From: an uncultured Mollicutes bacterium
Lineage (GTDB): Bacteria > Bacillota_I > Bacilli_A > ML615J-28 > CAG-313
Direction: 5' to 3'
DNA: 26,874 bases
NCBI GenBank assembly: GCA_900538885.1
Contig: UQAI01000019.1
Location: forward strand, 1-26,874
This document shows positions 7,776 to 15,133 of this stretch, piece after piece. Position 1 is the stretch's first letter, and the number at the start of each line of letters is the position of its first letter. Under the pieces are notes generated by a model. The model was not told the origin of the DNA, searched no databases, and saw nothing but the letters and a program-made list of their open reading frames with translations. The position numbers and the translations under genes are program-made.

Positions 7776-8702
7776 ATGAATATTTTACACTTAAAGTATG
7801 CAATCGCTGTTTCAGAAACAGGTTCAATTAGTAAAGCTGCCGAGCGACTTTATGTTGCTCAACCCAATGTTTCTAGAGCCATAAAAGACTTGGAAAGTGA
7901 TCTTGGTATTACAATTTTTGAACGTACAAAAAAAGGAATTGCCCTAACCCCTGATGGTGAACGTTTAGTTGAATATAGTAAAAGACTATTAAATCAGTTT
8001 GATGAAATGGAAAAAATATTTAAAGGTCAACAAAAGAAAAACGTTTTTTCAATTGCCGTGCCAAGAGCCAGTTATGTTTCTAATGCTTTTGTGGAATTTT
8101 CTAAAACGTTAAATAATATTGATAATATTGAAGCTTTTTATAAAGAAACAAATGCTTATCGGGTAATTCATAATATTATGGAAGAGAACTATAAATTAGG
8201 TATAGTTAGATATTATGCTGAACATGATAAATATTTTAAGGAATTATTTGATAAAAAAGAATTAAATTATGAACTAATTAATGAATTTAATTATGTTTTA
8301 GTATTTAATAATGATAGCCCTTTAGCAAAACTAACTGAGATTACGCAACAAGACTTAAAAGACTTGATGGAAATTGCTCATGGTGATCCATATGTTCCTT
8401 CTCTTCCTGTTACTGAAGTATCTAAGAGTGCCTTTAGTGAAGGTATTAATAAAAGAATTTTTGTTTTTGAACGAGCTAGCCAGTTTGAACTTCTAGCAAG
8501 TAATGCTAATACTTTTATGTGGGTATCACCAATACCAGAAATTACACTTAAACGATATGGATTAATTCAAAAAGCATGTGCTGATAATGTTAAAAAATAT
8601 AAAGATGTTTTAATATACCGAAAATCATATGTGTTAAGTAACCTAGATAATGAATTTATAACCAAACTTTGTGAGAGTAAACGTAAAAACAGTTATAAAT
8701 AA
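7776..8702 (+). CDS. LysR-family transcriptional regulator
   Basis: The protein has 308 residues, the usual LTTR length. The N-terminal winged helix-turn-helix (residues 5-62) is typical: the helix containing TGSISKAAERLYVAQPNVSR is followed by the IKDLESDLGI...F.R...G..LT.DG wing. The rest is the periplasmic-binding-protein-like effector domain. The ligand is not predictable. Its TAGGAG Shine-Dalgarno overlaps the stop codon of the phosphodiesterase gene. It lies immediately upstream of rex-adhE in the same orientation, not divergently as is usual for LysR targets. It may control that operon or its own unit, but no target is shown by the sequence. Confidence 0.92.
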   Translation: MNILHLKYAIAVSETGSISKAAERLYVAQPNVSRAIKDLESDLGITIFERTKKGIALTPDGERLVEYSKRLLNQFDEMEKIFKGQQKKNVFSIAVPRASYVSNAFVEFSKTLNNIDNIEAFYKETNAYRVIHNIMEENYKLGIVRYYAEHDKYFKELFDKKELNYELINEFNYVLVFNNDSPLAKLTEITQQDLKDLMEIAHGDPYVPSLPVTEVSKSAFSEGINKRIFVFERASQFELLASNANTFMWVSPIPEITLKRYGLIQKACADNVKKYKDVLIYRKSYVLSNLDNEFITKLCESKRKNSYK

Positions 8703-8749
8703 ATACTAGTATATCGATAATGATATATCGATATACTGTTTTAGTATTT
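8701..8749. repeat. large composite inverted repeat between lysR and rex
   Basis: A perfect 12 bp inverted repeat (AGTATATCGATA, 8708-8719, with TATCGATATACT, 8726-8737) encloses a 6-base loop. An outer pair of 8 bp arms (AAATACTA, 8701-8708, with TAGTATTT, 8742-8749) can extend the same structure. It starts within the lysR stop codon. It may be the lysR terminator, although the T tract is short, or an operator for the adjacent rex promoter, whose -35 starts at 8748. Confidence 0.7.
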
Positions 8750-8776
8750 TACAAATGTTATGTTTTTTGGTATAAT
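8748..8776 (+). promoter_or_regulatory. promoter of the rex-adhE-hydrogenase operon
   Basis: TTTACA (8748-8753) and TATAAT (8771-8776) have a 17 bp spacer and an extended -10 TGG. The -35 overlaps a degenerate Rex-like site around 8736-8754 (TGT...ACAA half-sites). A 7 bp inverted repeat, TACAAAT / ATTTGTA (8750-8756, 8777-8783), brackets the core promoter. Confidence 0.75.
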
Positions 8777-8800
8777 ATTTGTAGAAAGGATGCTTTTTAT

Positions 8801-9427
8801 ATGTGTAATAAGAAAATACCAAGGTCAGTGGTTGAAAGAATTCCACTATATCTTAATTATTTAAATCAACTTGTAAACCTTGATGTAAAAATGGTATCTT
8901 CCAAAATGATGGCAACCGATTTAAATCTTGGTGAAGTACAAGTTAGAAAAGACTTAAACTTAATTTCCGGTAATGGCAAACCTAAAATAGGGTATGTAAC
9001 TGAAGAATTAAAAACCGATTTAGAACGCTTGGTTCGAACTGACGACGTAACAAATGTGATTGTAGTTGGAGCAGGAAAAATTGGCGAAGCATTAGTCAAG
9101 TATCAAGGCTTTAAAGACCAAGGCTTTAAGATAATAGGTATCTTTGATAATGACAAAAATAAAATTGGCAAAGCTTTTGGGGATCTTCAAGTACAGTCCA
9201 TCGACAATGTTCAAAAATTTTGTATGGAAAATAATGTCAAAATTGGAGTACTAGCTGTTTCATCAGATAGTGCAAAAGAAGTATGCCAATTAATTGCTGG
9301 TAGTGGAATTAAAGGCATTCTAAATTTTACAAATCAAAAATTAGATGTAGATGAAAAAATAAATGTGAAAAATGTTGATATAACATCGTTATTAACAATG
9401 CTTGCAGTTGAAATAAATAATAATTAA
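8801..9427 (+). CDS. rex: redox-sensing transcriptional repressor Rex
   Basis: Rex is a cytosolic dimeric repressor that leaves DNA when NADH/NAD+ rises, derepressing fermentation genes. With the ATG at 8801 the protein has 208 residues, the family norm. The winged helix occupies residues 1-80, with the conserved V-R-K-D segment (48-51) and GY (64-65). The Rossmann domain follows, with GAGKIG (90-95) and the second-strand acid in FDND (115-118). A longer frame opens at 8720 but would place the operon promoter inside the coding region and adds 27 hydrophobic residues not found in Rex. AGAAAGGA at 8783-8790 also supports the ATG at 8801. It is 17 bases upstream of adhE and surely cotranscribed. 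Confidence 0.95.
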   Translation: MCNKKIPRSVVERIPLYLNYLNQLVNLDVKMVSSKMMATDLNLGEVQVRKDLNLISGNGKPKIGYVTEELKTDLERLVRTDDVTNVIVVGAGKIGEALVKYQGFKDQGFKIIGIFDNDKNKIGKAFGDLQVQSIDNVQKFCMENNVKIGVLAVSSDSAKEVCQLIAGSGIKGILNFTNQKLDVDEKINVKNVDITSLLTMLAVEINNN

Positions 9428-9444
9428 AAAGGAGAACAAAGGTT

Positions 9445-12153
9445 ATGAAAAAAGATTATTTAGTAGTTGATAGTCTAGAGACACTATCACAAAGACTTGC
9501 TGAAATTAGAAATGCTCAAAAGAAGTATGCAACTTACACACAAGAACAAGTTGACAAAATCTTCTTAGCAGCTTCTCTTGCTGCAAATAAGGCACGTATT
9601 GAACTTGCTAAAATGGCAGTAGAGGAAACAGGGATGGGTGTTGTAGAGGATAAAGTTATTAAAAACCATTATGCTTCAGAGTATATTTACAATAAATATC
9701 GCTATGAAAAAACTTGTGGTGTTATTGAAGAAGACAAAGCTTATGGTATTAAAAAAGTAGCAGAACCAATCGGAGTTATTGCTGCAGTTATTCCAACAAC
9801 AAATCCAACTTCAACTGCAATATTCAAATCATTACTTGCATTAAAGACTAGAAACGGCATTATTATTAGCCCACATCCAAGAGCTAAAAAATCAACAATT
9901 GCTGCCGCAAAAATAGTACTAGAAGCTGCCGTTGCTGCTGGTGCCCCTGAAGGAATCATTGGCTGGATTGATGTTCCAAGTCTTGAACTTACAAATACAG
10001 TTATGAAAGAAGCCGATATTATTCTTGCTACTGGTGGACCTGGTATGGTTAGAGCTGCTTATTCATCTGGTAAACCTGCAGTTGGTGTTGGTGCAGGTAA
10101 CACTCCTGCTATCATTGATGACAGTGCAGACATCGTACTTGCAGTTAACTCAATCATTCATTCAAAAACTTTTGATAATGGTATGATTTGTGCATCTGAA
10201 CAATCAGTAATCGTTTTAGATGGCGTTTACGAAGCTGTTAAAGATGAATTTATGAATCGTGGTTGCTATTTCTTAAATGAAGAAGAACTAAATAAAGTAC
10301 GTAAGACAATTATTATTAATGGTGCTTTAAATGCTAAAATCGTAGGTCAATCAGCCGCAACAATTGCTAGTTTGGCTCATGTTAATGTTCCAGAAGGTAC
10401 TAAGATTTTAATTGGTGAAGTTGAATCAGTTGATTTATCAGAAGAATTTGCTCATGAAAAACTATCGCCAGTTCTAGCAATGTATCATGCGAAAGACATT
10501 GAAGATGCTTTCCAAAAAGCTGAAAGATTAATTGCTGATGGTGGTTATGGTCACACTTCCTCAATTTATCTAAATACAATAACCGAACAAGAAAAACTTA
10601 AAGAATTCTCTGAAAGAATGAAAACTTGTCGTATTCTTGTTAATACTCCTTCATCTCAAGGTGGTATTGGTGACATTTATAACTTTAAACTTGCACCATC
10701 ACTAACTTTAGGTTGTGGTTCATGGGGTGGAAACAGTGTTTCAGAAAACGTTGGTGTAAAACACTTAATCAATATTAAAACTATTGCCGAAAGAAGGGAA
10801 AATATGCTTTGGTTTAGAGTTCCAGAAAAAGTCTATATTAAGAAAGGCTGCTTACCAGTTGCCTTAGATGAATTAAAACATGTAATGAATAAAAAACGTG
10901 CATTTATCGTAACTGATAGATTCCTATATACTAATGGTAATGCAAACCCAATTATTGAAAAACTAAAAGAAATGGATATGGAATATGCTGTATTCTTTGA
11001 TGTAGAACCTGACCCAACACTTGCATGTGCAAAACGTGGTGCTGAACAAATGACATCATTCAAGCCTGACTGCATTATTGCTTTAGGTGGCGGTTCTGCT
11101 ATGGATGCTGCAAAGATTATGTGGGTATTATATGAACATCCAGAAGTAGACTTCTTAGATATGGCAATGCGTTTCATGGATATTCGTAAACGTATTTATA
11201 CATTCCCTAAGATGGGTGAAAAAGCATACTTTATTGCTATTCCAACATCAGCTGGTACAGGTTCAGAAGTAACTCCATTTGCGGTTATTACTGATGAGGC
11301 AACAGGTGTTAAATATCCACTTGCTGATTATGAATTATTACCTAAGATGGCAATTGTTGATGCTGACTTCCATATGACAGCTCCTAAAGGCTTAACATCT
11401 GCATCTGGTATTGATGCTGTTACACACTGTCTTGAAGCTTATGCATCACTTATGGCAACTGACTATACTGATGGTTTAGCAATTCAAGCATTAAAAGTAA
11501 TATTTGAATATTTACCTAGAGCATACAATGATGGTCCACATGATCCTGAAGCACGTGAAAAAATGGCTAATGCTGCAACAATGGCAGGTATGGCTTTCGC
11601 AAATGCATTCCTAGGTGTTTGTCACTCTATGGCTCATAAACTTGGTGCCTTCCATCATTTACCTCACGGTATTGCAAACGCTCTAATGATCGATGAAGTA
11701 ATTAGATTTAATTCAGCCGAAGTTCCTGCTAAGATGGGTACTTTCCCTCAATATGATCATCCACATACATTAAGACGTTATGCCGAAGTTAGTGAAGCTT
11801 TAGGCTTCGGTGGAAAAACTGATCAAGAAAAAGTTGAAAATTTAATTAAAGCTATTGATGAATTAAAAGTTAAAATTGGTATTAAACCTACAATTAAAGA
11901 TTATGTACCTGATGAAAAAGATTTCTTAGATCGTCTAGATGCAATGGTTGAACAAGCATTTGATGACCAATGCACAGGTGCTAACCCTCGATATCCTCTA
12001 ATGAGTGAAATTAAACAAATGTACTTAAATGCATATTATGGCAAAACATTTGTCGAAAAAGCTGTTCCAACTCAAGATGAGAATGATTTTATCACAGAAG
12101 ATAAGAATGATTTTAAAAAACTTTATAAAAAAGATAAGAGAATAGTTAAATAG
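9445..12153 (+). CDS. adhE: bifunctional acetaldehyde-CoA / alcohol dehydrogenase AdhE
   Basis: AdhE reduces acetyl-CoA to acetaldehyde and then ethanol, consuming two NADH, and typically forms spirosomes in the cytosol. The 902 residues cover both domains. The N-terminal aldehyde dehydrogenase has catalytic Cys249 in NGMICASEQ. The C-terminal iron-dependent alcohol dehydrogenase has GGGSAMDAAK, PTSAGTGSE, and the four metal ligands D657, H661, H727 and H741, matching the E. coli ligand positions with an offset of four. AAGGAG precedes the ATG, 17 bases after rex. Use of C-ending codons suggests strong expression. It is one of the clear Rex target genes across Bacillota. Confidence 0.97.
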   Translation: MKKDYLVVDSLETLSQRLAEIRNAQKKYATYTQEQVDKIFLAASLAANKARIELAKMAVEETGMGVVEDKVIKNHYASEYIYNKYRYEKTCGVIEEDKAYGIKKVAEPIGVIAAVIPTTNPTSTAIFKSLLALKTRNGIIISPHPRAKKSTIAAAKIVLEAAVAAGAPEGIIGWIDVPSLELTNTVMKEADIILATGGPGMVRAAYSSGKPAVGVGAGNTPAIIDDSADIVLAVNSIIHSKTFDNGMICASEQSVIVLDGVYEAVKDEFMNRGCYFLNEEELNKVRKTIIINGALNAKIVGQSAATIASLAHVNVPEGTKILIGEVESVDLSEEFAHEKLSPVLAMYHAKDIEDAFQKAERLIADGGYGHTSSIYLNTITEQEKLKEFSERMKTCRILVNTPSSQGGIGDIYNFKLAPSLTLGCGSWGGNSVSENVGVKHLINIKTIAERRENMLWFRVPEKVYIKKGCLPVALDELKHVMNKKRAFIVTDRFLYTNGNANPIIEKLKEMDMEYAVFFDVEPDPTLACAKRGAEQMTSFKPDCIIALGGGSAMDAAKIMWVLYEHPEVDFLDMAMRFMDIRKRIYTFPKMGEKAYFIAIPTSAGTGSEVTPFAVITDEATGVKYPLADYELLPKMAIVDADFHMTAPKGLTSASGIDAVTHCLEAYASLMATDYTDGLAIQALKVIFEYLPRAYNDGPHDPEAREKMANAATMAGMAFANAFLGVCHSMAHKLGAFHHLPHGIANALMIDEVIRFNSAEVPAKMGTFPQYDHPHTLRRYAEVSEALGFGGKTDQEKVENLIKAIDELKVKIGIKPTIKDYVPDEKDFLDRLDAMVEQAFDDQCTGANPRYPLMSEIKQMYLNAYYGKTFVEKAVPTQDENDFITEDKNDFKKLYKKDKRIVK

Positions 12154-12170
12154 AAAGCGAGGAAAAAAGT

Positions 12171-12920
12171 ATGAATCTAGAAAAAATTATAGCTGTTAGA
12201 AATGCAAAAACTATCTATAAAGATGGCGATAAATGTGTTAAAGTGTTCAATGAAAACTACTCAAAAGCTGATATTTTAAACGAAGCTTTAAACCAAGCAA
12301 GAGTTGAAGAATTAGATATTAACGTTCCAAAAATCGAAGAAATATCTATGGTTGATGGTAAATGGGCTATCGTTACTGAATTCATAAAAGGTAATACATT
12401 AGCACAATTAATGGAAAAATTCCCTAAGAAAAAAGATGAGTATATGGCTAAATTTGTTGAATTACAACTAATGGTTCAAGCTAATACTTGCCCACTTCTT
12501 ACTAAACTTAAAGATAAAATGAATCGTAAAATTAATTTAGCTGATATCAACGCTACTACTAAATATGATTTACACACACGTCTAGAAAGTATGCCTAAAG
12601 GTAATGCTCTATGTCATGGTGATTTCAACCCATCTAATGTCATTATCGCTGATGATGGTAAAGCTTACATCATTGACTGGTCACATGCAACTCAAGGAAA
12701 TCCTTGTGCCGATGCCGCAAGAACATATCTTTTATTCTGGTTATCAGGTGATTTAACTAGTGCTGAAAAATATTTAGAAGTTTACTGTGAAAAGAGCGAT
12801 GTATCAAAGAAAGATATCCAAAGATGGCTTCCAATTGTTGCGGCTTCACAATCAGTTAAAGGCAACGAGAAAGAAAGAGAATTCTTACTTTCTTGGGTTA
12901 ATGTAGTAGATTACGAATAG
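12171..12920 (+). CDS. APH/choline-kinase-fold phosphotransferase
   Basis: This 249-residue protein belongs to the aminoglycoside phosphotransferase / choline kinase-like superfamily. The kinase core is visible: the catalytic-loop (Brenner) motif HGDFNPSN (149-156, catalytic D151, N156), the Mg-binding D169 in IIDWSHA, and an ATP-site lysine candidate K24 in CVKVFNE with E38 as partner. It is shorter than true aminoglycoside-resistance enzymes, and resistance is an unlikely role. It sits in the middle of a redox operon, 17 bases after adhE and 18 before the first [2Fe-2S] gene. That argues for a metabolic or regulatory substrate, perhaps a protein or cofactor of the hydrogenase module. The substrate is unknown. 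Confidence 0.85.
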   Translation: MNLEKIIAVRNAKTIYKDGDKCVKVFNENYSKADILNEALNQARVEELDINVPKIEEISMVDGKWAIVTEFIKGNTLAQLMEKFPKKKDEYMAKFVELQLMVQANTCPLLTKLKDKMNRKINLADINATTKYDLHTRLESMPKGNALCHGDFNPSNVIIADDGKAYIIDWSHATQGNPCADAARTYLLFWLSGDLTSAEKYLEVYCEKSDVSKKDIQRWLPIVAASQSVKGNEKEREFLLSWVNVVDYE

Positions 12921-12938
12921 TATTAGGAGGAAATTAAA

Positions 12939-13187
12939 ATGATTAAAGTAACTGTATGTATCGGTAGTTCATGCCATATTAAAGGATCTAGACAAGTAGT
13001 TGAACAATTACAATATTTAATTGCAAAAAATAACTTAGGTGATGAAGTAGAATTAAATGGTACTTTCTGTATGGGTAAGTGTCAATGTGGAGTATGTGTG
13101 ACTGTAAATGATGAATTATATTCTGTATCTCCTGAAACTGTAAATGAATTTTTTGAAAAAGAAGTATTAGGAAGATTAAAGAAATGA
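12939..13187 (+). CDS. thioredoxin-like [2Fe-2S] ferredoxin domain protein (first of a pair)
   Basis: This 82-residue stand-alone protein resembles the thioredoxin-like [2Fe-2S] domain of NuoE/HydC subunits. The cluster ligands are probably C7, C12, C44 and C48 (pattern C-x4-C ... C-x3-C). Two extra cysteines, C50 and C53, follow. In most systems this fold works with a flavin (NuoF-like) subunit, but none is encoded here, so it may serve as a small electron carrier for the downstream hydrogenase proteins. TAGGAGG precedes the ATG. Its TGA stop overlaps the ATG of the next gene (ATGA), indicating translational coupling. Confidence 0.88.
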   Translation: MIKVTVCIGSSCHIKGSRQVVEQLQYLIAKNNLGDEVELNGTFCMGKCQCGVCVTVNDELYSVSPETVNEFFEKEVLGRLKK

Positions 13188-13435
13188 TCGAAATAAAAGT
13201 ATGTATAGGAAGTTCTTGTTTTCTTAAAAAAGCACCAGAGATTGTTGAATTTTTGTCAAAAAAAATTGAAAGTGAAAATTTAAGTGATAAGATCTTACTA
13301 TCAGGTAGCTTTTGTGCAGGTAAATGTAACCGTATAGGTGTGACAATCTTTATTAATGATGATATCTATACGGGAATTACCGTAGATAGTATTCAAAAAT
13401 TATGGGATGAAAAGGTCGCTCCCCTTATTAAATAA
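13184..13435 (+). CDS. thioredoxin-like [2Fe-2S] ferredoxin domain protein (second of a pair)
   Basis: The 83 residues are a clear paralogue of the preceding protein: both begin with a short strand leading to CIGSSC and carry a (N/S)G(T/S)FC-x-GKC motif at the same residue numbers (C7, C12, C44, C48). This copy lacks the two extra cysteines at 50 and 53. The pair looks like a tandem duplication that has diverged, perhaps to give partners of different potential or specificity. The ATG overlaps the previous stop by 4 bases. The stop is followed 15 bases later by the hydrogenase-like gene. Confidence 0.87.
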   Translation: MIEIKVCIGSSCFLKKAPEIVEFLSKKIESENLSDKILLSGSFCAGKCNRIGVTIFINDDIYTGITVDSIQKLWDEKVAPLIK

Positions 13436-13450
13436 CAAGAGGTGAAGAAA

Positions 13451-15133
13451 ATGGCGAGTTATTTAACTTTAAAAAAATCTAATTGTAAAAATTGTTATAA
13501 ATGTATTAGGCATTGTCCAGTAAAATCAATTAGATTCTCAGCTAACCAAGCTCATATTGTTGATAATGAATGTATTTTGTGCGGTCAATGCTTTGTTGTT
13601 TGTCCACAAGATGCAAAACAAATAGTTGATGGAATTGAAAAAGCCAAGATGCTTTTAAATCTAAATGTTCCAGTTATTGCAAGTATTGCTCCATCATTTA
13701 TTGCTAATTATGATGGTATAGGAATTGAATCTATTCGTAAAGCTTTAAAGAAATTAGGCTTCTATGATGTAGAAGAAACCGCAATGGGAGCAACCTTTGT
13801 TAAAAATGAGTATGACAAGATTTTAAAAGAAGGATTCAATGATATTTTAATTTCTTCATGTTGTCACTCTGTAAACTTATTAATTCAAAAGTACTTTCCA
13901 AATGAATTAAAATATCTTGCTAATGTTATGAGTCCTATGCAAGCACATTGTACAGATATTAAAAAGCGTCATCCTGACGCGAAAACAATATTTATTGGAC
14001 CATGTGTTGCGAAAAAAGATGAAGCCGACCGATATGAAGGGATTGTGGATTGTGTTTTAACTTTTGAGGAATTATCAAACTGGTTGAGAGAAGAGCATAT
14101 TGAACTTGAAGAAGCAGTAGATCAAGAAATAAATGAACATAGTAAAACAAGATTATTTCCAACTACTGGTGGTATCTTAAAGACAATGGCTTGTGATGCT
14201 CCAGGTTATGCCTATATGTCTGTTGATGGTACTGAAAATTGTATTGCAGCTTTAAAAGATATTGAAGCAGGTAAAATAACTAAATGTTTTATCGAAATGT
14301 CCGCATGTCATGGTAGCTGTATTGCTGGTCCAATAATTGAAAAACATCATAATTCACATTTAAAGGATTATTTACTTGTTAATAAGTACGCAGGTTCTAA
14401 AGACTTTGAAGTAGCTCAAGAAAATAGCTTATTCTATCAAAAGAACTTTGCACCAATTAAAGTTACGAGTGTAATGCCGACTGAATATGAAATAACCCAA
14501 ATAATGAAACAAATGGGAAAAACTAAAAAGAGTGATGAGTTAAACTGTGGTTCATGTGGCTATAATACTTGTCATGATAAGGCAATTGCTATTTATCAAG
14601 GTAAAGCAGAAATATCAATGTGCCTACCTTACTTAAAAGAAAAGGCTGAAAGCTTTTCTGACTGTATTGTTAGTAACACTCCAAATGGGTTAATTGTCTT
14701 AAATGAAAAATTTGAAGTTCAACAAATTAATTCAGCAGCTAAAAAGATTTTAAATATTAGGAATGACTCTGATATTTTAGGTGATCAAGTTGTAAGAATT
14801 CTTGACCCAGTACCTTTCATTAAAGTTTTAGATACTAAACAAAATATTAAAAATGAGAAAATTTATCTTGCTGAATATGATAAATATGTTGAACAATCAA
14901 TTATTTATGATATAAATTATCACCTATTGATTTGCATTATGCGTGATGTGACTGAAGCAACTCTAGAAAAGAGCAAGAAAGAATCAATAAGCAAACAAAC
15001 TGTAGAAATTGCCGATAAAGTGGTTGACAAGCAAATGCGAATTGTTCAAGAAATTGCTTCACTTCTAGGTGAAACAGCAGCAGAAACCAAAATTGCTCTT
15101 ACTAAATTAAAGGAGTCAATTACGAATGAATAA
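13451..15133 (+). CDS. HydS-like (group C) [FeFe] hydrogenase with PAS domain
   Basis: This 560-residue protein resembles the putative sensory [FeFe] hydrogenases. Domains in order: two [4Fe-4S] ferredoxin motifs (C12-C15-C18-C22 and C41-C44-C47-C51); an H-cluster domain with all cluster cysteines (C137/C138 in SSCCHSV, C185 in GPCVAKK, C286 and C290 in SACHGSC); an extra Fe-S motif (C366, C369, C374, C391); a PAS domain (about 402-505); and a C-terminal helical tail. The L1 motif differs from the usual TSCCP-x-W, and Ser284 replaces the usual Met two residues before C286. The GTG at 13442 is part of the Shine-Dalgarno AGAGGTG, so I chose the ATG at 13451. It overlaps the phosphatase gene by 8 bases. 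H2 or redox sensing is inferred from the family. Confidence 0.85.
   Translation: MASYLTLKKSNCKNCYKCIRHCPVKSIRFSANQAHIVDNECILCGQCFVVCPQDAKQIVDGIEKAKMLLNLNVPVIASIAPSFIANYDGIGIESIRKALKKLGFYDVEETAMGATFVKNEYDKILKEGFNDILISSCCHSVNLLIQKYFPNELKYLANVMSPMQAHCTDIKKRHPDAKTIFIGPCVAKKDEADRYEGIVDCVLTFEELSNWLREEHIELEEAVDQEINEHSKTRLFPTTGGILKTMACDAPGYAYMSVDGTENCIAALKDIEAGKITKCFIEMSACHGSCIAGPIIEKHHNSHLKDYLLVNKYAGSKDFEVAQENSLFYQKNFAPIKVTSVMPTEYEITQIMKQMGKTKKSDELNCGSCGYNTCHDKAIAIYQGKAEISMCLPYLKEKAESFSDCIVSNTPNGLIVLNEKFEVQQINSAAKKILNIRNDSDILGDQVVRILDPVPFIKVLDTKQNIKNEKIYLAEYDKYVEQSIIYDINYHLLICIMRDVTEATLEKSKKESISKQTVEIADKVVDKQMRIVQEIASLLGETAAETKIALTKLKESITNE

Noticed and set aside
8720..8800. 27-residue N-terminal extension of Rex from an upstream ATG
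   Set aside because: It would contain the -35 and -10 of the operon promoter, has no Shine-Dalgarno, and is not part of the Rex family; the ATG at 8801 has a good site.
13442..13450. GTG start for the HydS-like gene
   Set aside because: The GTG is part of the Shine-Dalgarno AGAGGTG, which is correctly spaced to the ATG at 13451.
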